Made by a program: the position numbers and the translations under genes
NCBI RefSeq assembly: GCF_009806555.1
Contig: NZ_VUOK01000003.1
Span: forward strand, 558,001-622,000
Origin: Methylobacterium sp. 2A
GTDB lineage: Bacteria > Pseudomonadota > Alphaproteobacteria > Rhizobiales > Beijerinckiaceae
Length of the DNA stretch: 64,000 nucleotides
Reading direction: 5' to 3'
In this document: positions 9,856-17,948 of the stretch, piece by piece
Layout of the letters: each line of letters begins with the position of its first letter
How positions within the stretch are numbered: position 1 is the stretch's first letter
The notes under the pieces: model-generated
Database searches by the model: none
Seen by the model: the letters and a program-made list of their open reading frames with translations, nothing else
What the model was told of the DNA's origin: nothing

Positions 9856-10255
9856 TGCGGTAGGCTCCATGGTTCGCGGACCGCGCAGGCGGCCGGCCTC
9901 GGGCGCGTCGGGGTCGCGCATTTGAGCGCGCCCCGCAGGGACTCCGCGCTCCGTCCGGATGCGGATCGATCGCCGGGCCGCCTGCCGTCGACCCCTGCCG
10001 TGCGCGCCTCGTACACGAACGGGGCGACTGCGGGATAGGTGAGGAGCGGAAATTCCGGACGCTGTCCCGCGGACCCCGGGCGTGGTGGCGGCGGTCCGGC
10101 GGCCGGGTCTTGGCGTTGGCGACCCGGACCTTTAGGAAGGCGCCTCAGCCGGGGCGATCCCGCCCGCGATCGCCGGACCGGCCGAATCCCCTGATGTCTT
10201 TCGCGGATCGCGGCCTGGGCAGCTGCACGGGCTTCCCGCGTATCCGGACCTGACC
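9856..10255. other. 400 bp intergenic region upstream of Fae paralogue and glycosyltransferase
   Basis: This divergent spacer must carry the promoters of the Fae paralogue (leftward) and the repeat-bearing glycosyltransferase (rightward). I see no convincing -35/-10 pair. The only structure of note is a 7-bp hairpin CCGGGTC-N11-GACCCGG at 10103-10127. No supported coding frame was found. Confidence 0.5.
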
Positions 10256-13200
10256 ATGCGCCTTCGAGATGTATTCGCTGCCGGATCGTCGGAGAAGGCC
10301 GGCCTCGCCGGGGCGGCGCAGTCCCTCGCGCGCCCCCTGGCCAGCCGTCTCAAGCGCCGCCGCGGCGAGCCCCGGCAGGCGGATGTCATCCAGGCAGTCA
10401 AGGCGTCGGGCCTGTTCGATCCGGCATGGTACGCCCGGCGCTACCCCGACGTGGTCGGCGAGGGGATCGATCCGGCGGTGCATTACGCGGTCCATGGCGG
10501 CCGTGAGGGGCGCTGGCCGCACCCGCTGTTCCACGGCGACCTCTACCTCGATTCCGTTCCCGGGCTCCGGGCCGAGGGCATCAATCCGGTGCTCCACTTC
10601 CGCGACCGGGGCGCCGAGGCCGGGATCCGCCCCAACCCGCTATTCGATCCGGACTGGTACGCCGAACGCTATCTCGGTGGCGCGGAGCAGCGCGGCCGCG
10701 CGTTCCTGCACTTCCTGGCCAACCCCGACACCGACCCGTCGCCGCTGTTCGACACGGCCTGGTATCTGTCCCGCTACCCGGATGCCCGGGCGGCCGGCGG
10801 CAACGCGCTGGCCCATTATTACGAGACCGGCCGGAAGCAGGGCTACCTGCGCAATCCGGAAGAATTCGCCGGCCTGTCGCGGCACGTGGACCTGATCCGC
10901 AGCTCCGGGATCTTCGACGCGGATTTCTACCGCACGCGCTGTCCCGAGGCCGAGACCAGCGGGCTCGAGGCCCTGGAGCATTACGTGATGGCGGGCGGCT
11001 ATCGCCGCTACGCGCCCCATCCGCTGTTCGATCCCGATTGGTACGCCGCCCAATCCGCCGCCGTGCGGGCCGACGCCCTCAATCCCCTGGTCCATTATCT
11101 GGAGCACGGCGCTGCGGAAGGTCTCGATCCCGGCCCCTGGTTCGACACGCGCTGGTACGCCGAAACCTACCTCGCCGACGACGAATCCGGGCAGAACCCG
11201 CTGGTGCATTTCCTCGCCGATGGCGGGCGCAGCACCAGCCCGTCGCCGCGCTTCGACGCGCCCTGGTATCGCGCCCGCTATCCGAAGGTCGCGGCCCTCG
11301 GGCTCAACCCGCTCGTCGATTACGTGCTGACCGGCCTGGAGGCGGGGCGGCTCACCCGCCGCGTGCCGGGCGCGGCGGTGCCGGAGGCGTCCGACGCGCG
11401 CCTCTCCTGCCTGAAGCGGGAGCCGCGCCGGCACGGCCGCACGGCCCTGTTCATCACCCACTGCCCCGAGGGGCGGATCCGGGGCCATGTCGAGCCCTAC
11501 CTGAAGGCCTTCGCGGAGAACGGGGCCGACATCGTCCTGATCATCGCCGCCGACCAGCTCAAGAACGCGGTGCCGCAGGCGATCCTGGATCTGTGCGCCT
11601 CGGTCTACCTGCGCGAGAACACGGGGTTCGACTTCGCCGCCTGGGCGCATGTCCTGCTGGAGGATGTCGATCTCCTCGATTCGGAAACCCTGTATCTCGC
11701 CAATGACAGCCTCGTCGGTCCCCTCGACCGGAACGATTTTTCCGCGCTGCTGGCGAAGATCGACGCGTTCCCGGAGGCGGTGATCGGGCTCGCCGACAAT
11801 TTCTACTACAGTCACCACCTGCAGAGCTTCTTCCTGGCCCTGAAGCGGCGCTGCCTGTCCTCCTACGCCTTCAACCACTTCATCCTGTCGGTGGCGAACT
11901 GGCCGGACAAGAACGCGGTGATCACCGAGTACGAGCTGACCTTCTCGCAGCGGATGCGGGCGGCGGGGCTCGGGATGCGCAGCCTGTTCTCGGCGCAGAA
12001 CAAGCACATGTCGCTGGTCAACGACCCGCGCAACAACCGCACCCTGTTCGACTGGGAGAACATGCTGGCCCAAGGCTTCCCGTTCGTGAAGCGCTCGCTG
12101 CTCGGCGAGCATGCGGCGATCGGCGGGGCGGCGGTGCGGGACGCGATCGCGAAGAGCGGCTTCGACCTCGACCGGCTCGACGTGACCTACACGTATCCGG
12201 GCGCGAAGATCTGGACGGACCTGCGCAAGCCCCGGGCGCCCGAGCGGCCGCTGCGCGTGTCGTTCATCGCGCCGATGAATTACGCCAACGGCCTCGGCGT
12301 CGCCGCCCGCAGCTACGCCCGCGCGCTGCACCGGGCGCCGTTCGCGCTGAACATCCACCCGATGGAGCGGCCCTTCCACGTCCACGCCCGGGTGGCGCCG
12401 GCCTGGCAGGCCCGGAGCTTCTCGGGCGCGGCGGATGTCGCCCTGGTGCATTTCAACGGCGACAGCTGGCATTCGCTCATGAGCGACGCGCAGCAGGCGG
12501 TTGCCGCGCAGGCGCGACTGAAGATCGGCCTGTTCGTCTGGGAGACCTCCCACGTGCCGGGTGGCTGGTTGCCGACCGTCGATCGCCTCGACGCGATCTG
12601 GGCGCCCACGGAATTCTGCGCGGCGATCTTCCGGCAGATCACCGACATCCCGGTCGATGTCGTGCCCTACGTGGTCGAGAACGAGGCCGGCGAGCCCGCG
12701 AGCGCCGCCGCCAAGGCCAACCTGCGCAAGGCCTTCGCGATCGACCCCGCCAAGCGGGTGATCCTCTACGCCTTCGACGGGTCGAGCTATCTCGCCCGCA
12801 AGAACCCGCACGCGCTGATCCGGGCGTTCCGGGCAGCCGGGCTCGGGCAGGCGGGCTGGCAGCTCGTGCTCAAGACCAAGCACGTCTTCGACCTGCCCGA
12901 GGAGGGCAGGAAGCTCCTCGACCTCGTCGGCAAGACCGGCGACGTGGTGGTGATCGACCAGCCGCTCTCCCAGAACGAGCTCGGCGCCCTGTTCGAGCTC
13001 TGCGCGGTCTACGCCTCGTCGCATTCCTCGGAAGGCTTCGGGCTCACGATCGCGGAGGCGATGGAGATGGGCAAGGTCGTGGTCGCCACCGATTACGGCG
13101 GCTGCCGCGACTTCCTCGACGCCACCTGCGGCTTCCCCGTGAAGGCCGAGGTCACCGCCCTCGACCAGACCTACGGCCCGTACCTGCGCGGTGCCGAATG

Positions 13201-13387
13201 GGGCCAGGTGGACGAGGTGGACCTCGCCCGGGCGCTCGCCGACGCGGCCCGTGCCGTGACGGGCGGGGATGCGGCCCGGATCGGAGCGGCGGCCCGGGCG
13301 CGGATCCGCGAGCGGCTGTCCACCGGCGCGGTGGCGGCCGCCATGGAGGCGAGCCTCGTTCGTCTCCTGGCCGCCGAACGAATCTGA
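10256..13387 (+). CDS. Multidomain glycosyltransferase: eight FDxxWY repeats, RgpF-like domain, GT4 domain
   Basis: A 1043-residue protein with three parts. Residues ~53-375 hold eight copies of a 35-38 residue repeat with the pattern (L/F)FDxxWYxxxYPDV...NPLxHYxxxGxxEG. Residues ~391-640 resemble rhamnan-synthesis protein RgpF (TALFITHCPEGRIRGHV, ENTGFDFAAWA, YLANDSLVGP). Residues ~664-1040 are a GT-B glycosyltransferase of family 4, with NYANGLGVAARSYARAL and the donor-binding HSSEGFGLTIAEAMEMG near 922. It probably builds or modifies a surface polysaccharide or glycan. The next gene, another glycosyltransferase, begins 20 nt downstream. No good Shine-Dalgarno precedes the ATG, so the start is uncertain. 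No signal peptide or clear membrane helix is seen. Confidence 0.85.
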   Translation: MRLRDVFAAGSSEKAGLAGAAQSLARPLASRLKRRRGEPRQADVIQAVKASGLFDPAWYARRYPDVVGEGIDPAVHYAVHGGREGRWPHPLFHGDLYLDSVPGLRAEGINPVLHFRDRGAEAGIRPNPLFDPDWYAERYLGGAEQRGRAFLHFLANPDTDPSPLFDTAWYLSRYPDARAAGGNALAHYYETGRKQGYLRNPEEFAGLSRHVDLIRSSGIFDADFYRTRCPEAETSGLEALEHYVMAGGYRRYAPHPLFDPDWYAAQSAAVRADALNPLVHYLEHGAAEGLDPGPWFDTRWYAETYLADDESGQNPLVHFLADGGRSTSPSPRFDAPWYRARYPKVAALGLNPLVDYVLTGLEAGRLTRRVPGAAVPEASDARLSCLKREPRRHGRTALFITHCPEGRIRGHVEPYLKAFAENGADIVLIIAADQLKNAVPQAILDLCASVYLRENTGFDFAAWAHVLLEDVDLLDSETLYLANDSLVGPLDRNDFSALLAKIDAFPEAVIGLADNFYYSHHLQSFFLALKRRCLSSYAFNHFILSVANWPDKNAVITEYELTFSQRMRAAGLGMRSLFSAQNKHMSLVNDPRNNRTLFDWENMLAQGFPFVKRSLLGEHAAIGGAAVRDAIAKSGFDLDRLDVTYTYPGAKIWTDLRKPRAPERPLRVSFIAPMNYANGLGVAARSYARALHRAPFALNIHPMERPFHVHARVAPAWQARSFSGAADVALVHFNGDSWHSLMSDAQQAVAAQARLKIGLFVWETSHVPGGWLPTVDRLDAIWAPTEFCAAIFRQITDIPVDVVPYVVENEAGEPASAAAKANLRKAFAIDPAKRVILYAFDGSSYLARKNPHALIRAFRAAGLGQAGWQLVLKTKHVFDLPEEGRKLLDLVGKTGDVVVIDQPLSQNELGALFELCAVYASSHSSEGFGLTIAEAMEMGKVVVATDYGGCRDFLDATCGFPVKAEVTALDQTYGPYLRGAEWGQVDEVDLARALADAARAVTGGDAARIGAAARARIRERLSTGAVAAAMEASLVRLLAAERI

Positions 13388-13406
13388 CGCCCCGGAGACG
13401 CGACCC

Positions 13407-14942
13407 GTGTTGAAGAAGAAGCCGGTCCCGGCCCCGTCGGCCTCCTGGGGGGCGCTCGCGTGGCCGGACGCGATCCTGCCGCTGCCCCTCGACCCCCAGT
13501 ATCGCCCGATCGACGAGCGCCGGCTCGACCAGGTCGCCGCCGGGCAGCTGCCGTCCTGCCGGGCCGTGTTCGTGGCCCCGGCGGCCTCGGAGCTGCGCCC
13601 CGACCTCGTGGCGCAGCTCACGCGCGCCATGGCCGAGCGGCCCGATATCGGCATCTTCTACGGCGACGACGCCGTGGTGGACGGCGTGGGTCAGGTCCGG
13701 AGCGTCCACTGCAAGCCGGCCTTCAACCCGGCCCTTCTCATGGCCGACGACTATATCGGCTTTCCGCTCCTGATCCGCGCCGCGACCTTCGCGGGCCTCA
13801 GGCCGGATGTCCGTCAGCGCTACGCCAGCGCCGCGTGGTTCCGGTTCCTGCTCGGGGCGATCTCCGCCGGCATCGGCATCGACCGGATCCCCGAGACCCT
13901 GATCGCCTCGCCGCTGGAGCGGCCGAAGGCGACGCGCACGGCCCGGGCCCACGCCCTGGACCACTGGTTCGAGGCCACGGGAATCCCCCTGCGCACCGGG
14001 CCGGGGCTGACCGCGGACACCCTGGAGATCCGCCGGACGCTGGACCCGCGCCCGCCCGTCACCCTCGTGGTGCCGACCAACCAGAGCCGCCCCAAGGACG
14101 ATCAGGGCCGCCCCGTGGAGGGCGCCAAGCCGCACGTGATCAACCTGCTCGACAGTCTCGCCCGGAGCACCTACCCGGCCGACCGGATCCGGGTGTTGAT
14201 CGGCGACGATGTGGCCGACGACGCGATCTATCGCGGCCGCGCGGATCGCTTCGCCGTGACCCGCCTGCCGACGACGCGGGCGTCGGGCGAGACATTCAAC
14301 TACGCGGCCAAGATGAACACGCTCTGGCGCGCCGCCGAGACGGACCTCGTCATCCTGATGAACGACGACCTCGTGGTGCGCCGGCCCGGCTGGATCGAGG
14401 CGCTCCTGACCTTCGCGCTCGACCGGGGCGTCGGCGGCGTCGGCGGCCGGCTGCTGTTCCCGAGCGGCAAGATCCAGCATGCCGGCATGACCGGGGGCAT
14501 CTTCGACGTGTTCGCCCATCCCTGGTACAACCGGGACGCGGCCGAGCCGACCTACGGCGACTGGGCGTTGACCCAGCGCGACTGCTCGGCCGTGACCGGT
14601 GCCCTCTTCGCGACGCGCAAGGCCGTGCTCGAGGCGGTCAACGGCCTCGACGAGGATTTCGCCCTCGATTTCAACGACGTCGACCTGTGCCTGAAGATGC
14701 GCCAGCTCGGCTACCGCATCGTCTACACGCCGTTCGCCGAGATGGCGCACCACGAGAGCGCGTCGCGTCAGACCAGCTTCGCCCCGGGCTCGCAGACCGC
14801 GCGCTTCCTACGCCGCTGGCACGACGTGCTGGCGGAGGATCCGGCCTACTCGCCGCAGCTGCGCACCGACACCGACGTGGTCGCCCCCCGGGCCGAGGCG
14901 ACGCGCTGGATCATGGAGCGGCGCGGGGAGGGCGCGCGCTGA
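13407..14942 (+). CDS. Glycosyltransferase family 2 protein
   Basis: A 511-residue protein. The GT-A fold begins near residue 216 (VTLVVPTNQS), with ETFNYAAKMNTLWRAAETDLVILMNDDLVV containing the acceptor/donor site NDDLV near 319 (cited as two adjoining parts: ETFNYAAKMN and DLVILMNDDLVV). The RhaA/WcaA-like end (DEDFALDFNDVDLCLKMRQ) follows. The N-terminal 200 residues resemble a second, degenerate GT-A copy (DIGIFYGDDAVVDG). An upstream ATG at 13269 would overlap the preceding gene by 119 nt. The GTG at 13407 has GGAG 10 nt before it and is preferred. It is probably co-transcribed with the repeat-bearing glycosyltransferase and acts on the same glycan. The specificity is unknown. Confidence 0.85.
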   Translation: MLKKKPVPAPSASWGALAWPDAILPLPLDPQYRPIDERRLDQVAAGQLPSCRAVFVAPAASELRPDLVAQLTRAMAERPDIGIFYGDDAVVDGVGQVRSVHCKPAFNPALLMADDYIGFPLLIRAATFAGLRPDVRQRYASAAWFRFLLGAISAGIGIDRIPETLIASPLERPKATRTARAHALDHWFEATGIPLRTGPGLTADTLEIRRTLDPRPPVTLVVPTNQSRPKDDQGRPVEGAKPHVINLLDSLARSTYPADRIRVLIGDDVADDAIYRGRADRFAVTRLPTTRASGETFNYAAKMNTLWRAAETDLVILMNDDLVVRRPGWIEALLTFALDRGVGGVGGRLLFPSGKIQHAGMTGGIFDVFAHPWYNRDAAEPTYGDWALTQRDCSAVTGALFATRKAVLEAVNGLDEDFALDFNDVDLCLKMRQLGYRIVYTPFAEMAHHESASRQTSFAPGSQTARFLRRWHDVLAEDPAYSPQLRTDTDVVAPRAEATRWIMERRGEGAR

Positions 14943-14958
14943 TCGCCGGTCCCACCCG

Positions 14959-16224
14959 CTACAACGCCTCCCCGCGCATCAGCCGGGGCCGCGAACCCCG
15001 CGCGGCGGCGGCCTCGCCGATGAAGAAGCGCTTGAGCCCCGGCAGCCGGTCCACGATCCCGAGGCCGAGATCCCGGGCGAGGCGCAGCGGCAGGGCGTCG
15101 TTCGAGAACAGGCGGTTCAGCCCGTCGGTCACCGCCGCCATGGCGAAGCTGTCGAAGCGCCGGGCGCGCTCGTAGTCGCGCAGGATGTCGGGGCCGCCGG
15201 GATCCAGGCCGAGGCGCAGCGCGCCGGTGACCGCCTCGGCGAGGGCGGCGGCATCCGCGAGGCCGAGGTTCAGCCCCTGGCCGGCGATCGGGTGGACCAC
15301 GTGGGCCGCGTCGCCCAACAGGGCGAGGCGTTCCGCATAGAAGCGCCGGGCGAGGCCGACCGCCAGGGGATGCCGGCTCGGCCCGTGCTCCAGGCTCAGA
15401 GGGCCGAGGTCGAGGGTGAAGCGGCGCTCGATCTCGGCCAGTACCTCGTCGGGCTCCCCCGCGAGCAGGGCGTCGACCGCGTCGGCGCGCTCGGTCCAGA
15501 CGATCGAGGACCGGTGTCCGAGTACGCCGCCGTCCCGCAGCGGCAGGATCGCGAAGGGACCCGCGGGCAGGAAATGCTCGAAGGCGCGTCCCCCGTGCGG
15601 CCGGGCGTGGCCGATCGTCGCCACGATGCCGACCTGCGGGTAGGACCCGCCGACCCAGCCGATCCGCGCCGCCTCCCGCAGGCGCGAGCGCGCGCCGTCG
15701 GCGGCCACCAGCAGGTCGCCGCGCAGGCGTTCGCCCGTGGTCAGCTCCGCGTGGATCGCGGCGCCTTCCGGTGTCGCGCGCACCACGCCGGACGTCACGA
15801 GGGCGACGCCCGCCTCGCGGCAGGCCCGCAGCAGGGTCTCGGCGAGGGGCTCGGCCTCGATCATGTGGGCGAAGGGCTCGCCCTCGTCCCTGTCGTCCTC
15901 CCCGTCCTGGCCGAAGGTCAGGAAGGTCGGGCGCACCGGATCGGCGAGGCGGCTGTCGCTGATCACCATCGCGGTGATGGGCTCGGCCGTCCCCGAGACC
16001 CGGTCCCAGACGCCGAGGCGGTCGAGCATCCGCCGGCCCCCCGCCGCCAGCGCGTAGGCCCGGCCGCGATGACGGGCCGAATCGGCGCCGGATGGATCGA
16101 TCACCGTGACGGCGAGCGCCGGCCCATGGGCCTGCTTCACGGCGAGCGCCAAGGCGAGGCTGGGCAGGCCGCCCCCGGCGATCAGGAGGCGGCGGCTGCC
16201 GGGGCGGGGCGTCTCGGCCGTCAT
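14959..16224 (-). CDS. UbiH/UbiF/COQ6-family FAD monooxygenase
   Basis: A 421-residue flavoprotein hydroxylase. An N-terminal Rossmann fold (LLIAGGGLPSLALALAV) binds FAD, a central DG motif reads LLVAADGARSRLR, and the C-terminal GD motif is ALLGDAAHVVHPIAGQGLN, typical of ubiquinone-ring hydroxylases. A last short segment, KRFFIGEAAA, also fits UbiH-like proteins. It probably hydroxylates a polyprenyl-benzenoid intermediate of ubiquinone at the membrane. The frame is open back to 17340, but that antisense extension covers the thioesterase gene. I start at MTAETPRPG (16224), where GGAG lies 11 nt upstream. It is convergent with the GT2 gene and divergent from the thioesterase gene. Which ring position it oxidises cannot be read. 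Confidence 0.88.
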   Translation of the reverse strand: MTAETPRPGSRRLLIAGGGLPSLALALAVKQAHGPALAVTVIDPSGADSARHRGRAYALAAGGRRMLDRLGVWDRVSGTAEPITAMVISDSRLADPVRPTFLTFGQDGEDDRDEGEPFAHMIEAEPLAETLLRACREAGVALVTSGVVRATPEGAAIHAELTTGERLRGDLLVAADGARSRLREAARIGWVGGSYPQVGIVATIGHARPHGGRAFEHFLPAGPFAILPLRDGGVLGHRSSIVWTERADAVDALLAGEPDEVLAEIERRFTLDLGPLSLEHGPSRHPLAVGLARRFYAERLALLGDAAHVVHPIAGQGLNLGLADAAALAEAVTGALRLGLDPGGPDILRDYERARRFDSFAMAAVTDGLNRLFSNDALPLRLARDLGLGIVDRLPGLKRFFIGEAAAARGSRPRLMRGEAL

Positions 16225-16326
16225 CGTGGCGGATCTCCGGTTGTGACTCCCGCGCGGGAGGCGTTGGCTTGGTTCGTCCGATAGGCCTATGTCGCATGTG
16301 GGCAACGAACGGAAACCCCGCGCGCC

Positions 16327-17226
16327 ATGACGGATGCCAACACCGACGCGATGACGGACGCCGTCGCCGAACTGATCGCCATCCTCGACCTCGAACGGCT
16401 GGAGGTCGATCTGTTCCGCGGTCAGAACCCGAAGACCGGCTGGCGGCGGGTCTTCGGCGGGCAGGTCGTGGCCCAGGCGCTGGTCGCCGCCACCCGGACC
16501 GTGCCGGATGACCGCCCCGCCCATTCCCTGCACGCCTACTTCATGCTGCCGGGCGATCCCCGCACGCCGATCGTGTACGAGGTCGAACGTATCCGGGACG
16601 GGCGCAGCTTCACGACCCGCCGGGTCAAGGCGATCCAGCACGGGCGCGCGATCTTCGCCACGACGGTCTCGTATCAGGTGGTGGAGGAGGGGCTGGTCCA
16701 CCAGCCGGCGATGCCGAGGGTGGCTGGCCCGGAGGGGCTCCTCGACGGCAAGGCCCTGGTGGCGGCCGGCGGCAGCGCCGTGCCGGAGGCGATCGCCGCC
16801 TATTTCGGCCGCGAGCGGCCGATCGCCCTGCGGCCGGTCGATCTGAACCGTTACATCGCCGCCGGGAAGGGCGGCCCGCCCCCCGAGCCGGTCTTCAACG
16901 TCTGGCTGCGTGCGGCCGCCGCCCTGCCGGACGATCCGGCCCTCCACCGGGCCGTGCTGGCCTACGCCTCCGACATGACCCTGCTCGACGTGTCGCTGAT
17001 CCCGCACCGGCGCTCGGTGTTCGATCCGACCATCCAGGCGGCGAGCCTCGACCACGCTCTCTGGTTCCACCGGCCGGTGAAGATCGACGACTGGCTGCTC
17101 TATGCACAGGACAGCCCGGTCGCCGGGGGCGCGCGCGGCTTCGCCCGCGGGCAGATCTTCAATCAGGCCGGCGACCTCGTGGCCTCGGTGGCCCAGGAAG
17201 GTTTGATCCGTCCGGTTCGGGATTAG
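16327..17226 (+). CDS. tesB: Acyl-CoA thioesterase II (TesB family)
   Basis: A 299-residue protein, close to the ~286 of E. coli TesB, made of two hot-dog folds. The first carries NPKTGWRRVFGGQVVAQALVAA (as adjoining parts RVFGGQVVAQ and ALVAATRTV) and HSLHAYFMLPGD; the second carries the active-site Asp region ASDMTLLDVSL and ASLDHALWFHRP. It hydrolyses acyl-CoA to free fatty acid and CoA in the cytoplasm. No good Shine-Dalgarno precedes the ATG; an in-frame ATG at residue 11 is possible. It stands between the divergent UbiH gene and the glnK promoter region and appears monocistronic. Confidence 0.9.
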   Translation: MTDANTDAMTDAVAELIAILDLERLEVDLFRGQNPKTGWRRVFGGQVVAQALVAATRTVPDDRPAHSLHAYFMLPGDPRTPIVYEVERIRDGRSFTTRRVKAIQHGRAIFATTVSYQVVEEGLVHQPAMPRVAGPEGLLDGKALVAAGGSAVPEAIAAYFGRERPIALRPVDLNRYIAAGKGGPPPEPVFNVWLRAAAALPDDPALHRAVLAYASDMTLLDVSLIPHRRSVFDPTIQAASLDHALWFHRPVKIDDWLLYAQDSPVAGGARGFARGQIFNQAGDLVASVAQEGLIRPVRD

Positions 17227-17399
17227 AATCCGTTCCTGAGCGTGCGTTGCCGATCGGCAACACGGCGATTTCCCCTTTCTTGAGCAGATTGCGCATCGGA
17301 TGGGCGAGGCATCGACGGGATGTGCGCATCGCGTGATCACAATCGGTCAATTCGTGTGCAGATTGGCGGGTCCGGAAAAGGTTCCCGGTCAAGCTTATC

Positions 17400-17415
17400 T
17401 GGCACGCTCCTTGAA
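17400..17415 (+). promoter_or_regulatory. Sigma-54 (RpoN) promoter of glnK-amtB
   Basis: TGGCACGCTCCTTGAA matches the -24/-12 consensus TGGCAC-N5-TTGC with one mismatch in the -12 element. It lies 109 nt upstream of the glnK start. Two copies of TGCGCATCG at about 17290-17298 and 17324-17332 precede it and could be NtrC-type enhancer half-sites, though they match the NtrC consensus poorly. Nitrogen-limited, NtrC-driven expression is the expected regulation of a glnK-amtB pair. Confidence 0.75.
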
Positions 17416-17524
17416 TAGCGGCGTTCGACCGCGGGCCATCCCGAGCCCGCCGGCGGCCCAGCCGGGTCGTCGGCGGATCGGGTGACGGCAACGGTTCCCA
17501 GGCATTTCGAAGGGGGCGTCGCCC

Positions 17525-17863
17525 ATGAAAATCGTGATGGCCATCATCAAGCCGTTCAAGCTCGAGGAGGTGCGCGACGCGCTCACCGGAATCGGCGTCC
17601 ACGGCCTGACGGTGACGGAGGTGAAGGGCTATGGCCGCCAGAAGGGCCACACCGAGATCTACCGCGGTGCGGAATACGCGGTGAGCTTCCTGCCCAAGCT
17701 GAAGATCGAGGTGGCCGTCGCCTCGGACCTGACGTCGAGCGTGATCGACGCCATCGCGGGGGCGGCCCGCACCGGCCAGATCGGCGACGGCAAGATCTTC
17801 GTGATGCCGCTGGAGAAAGCCGTGCGCATCCGGACCGGCGAGACCGACGCCGACGCTCTCTGA
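17525..17863 (+). CDS. glnK: Nitrogen regulatory protein P-II (GlnK)
   Basis: A 112-residue signal protein, the exact usual length. It opens MKIVMAIIKPFKLEEV. The T-loop RGAEYAVSF carries the uridylylation site Tyr51. The C-terminal RIRTGETDADAL matches the B-loop/C-loop end of the family. As a trimer it senses 2-oxoglutarate, ATP and ADP, and blocks the ammonium channel when nitrogen is plentiful. It is the first gene of the pair with amtB (85 nt apart) and follows a sigma-54 promoter, which fits GlnK rather than GlnB. Confidence 0.95.
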   Translation: MKIVMAIIKPFKLEEVRDALTGIGVHGLTVTEVKGYGRQKGHTEIYRGAEYAVSFLPKLKIEVAVASDLTSSVIDAIAGAARTGQIGDGKIFVMPLEKAVRIRTGETDADAL

Positions 17864-17948
17864 TCCGCGGCCCGGCGCGACCGGGCCAGCGAGCTGCAGA
17901 TTCTCTCTTTTCAAACGACACGGATTTACGACCGGGAGCCACGTGCCC

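Noticed and set aside
10640..13654. Minus-strand open frame of 1004 codons opposite the glycosyltransferase genes
   Set aside because: It runs across two real genes and their junction and has no domain; the plus-strand proteins carry repeats and GT motifs.
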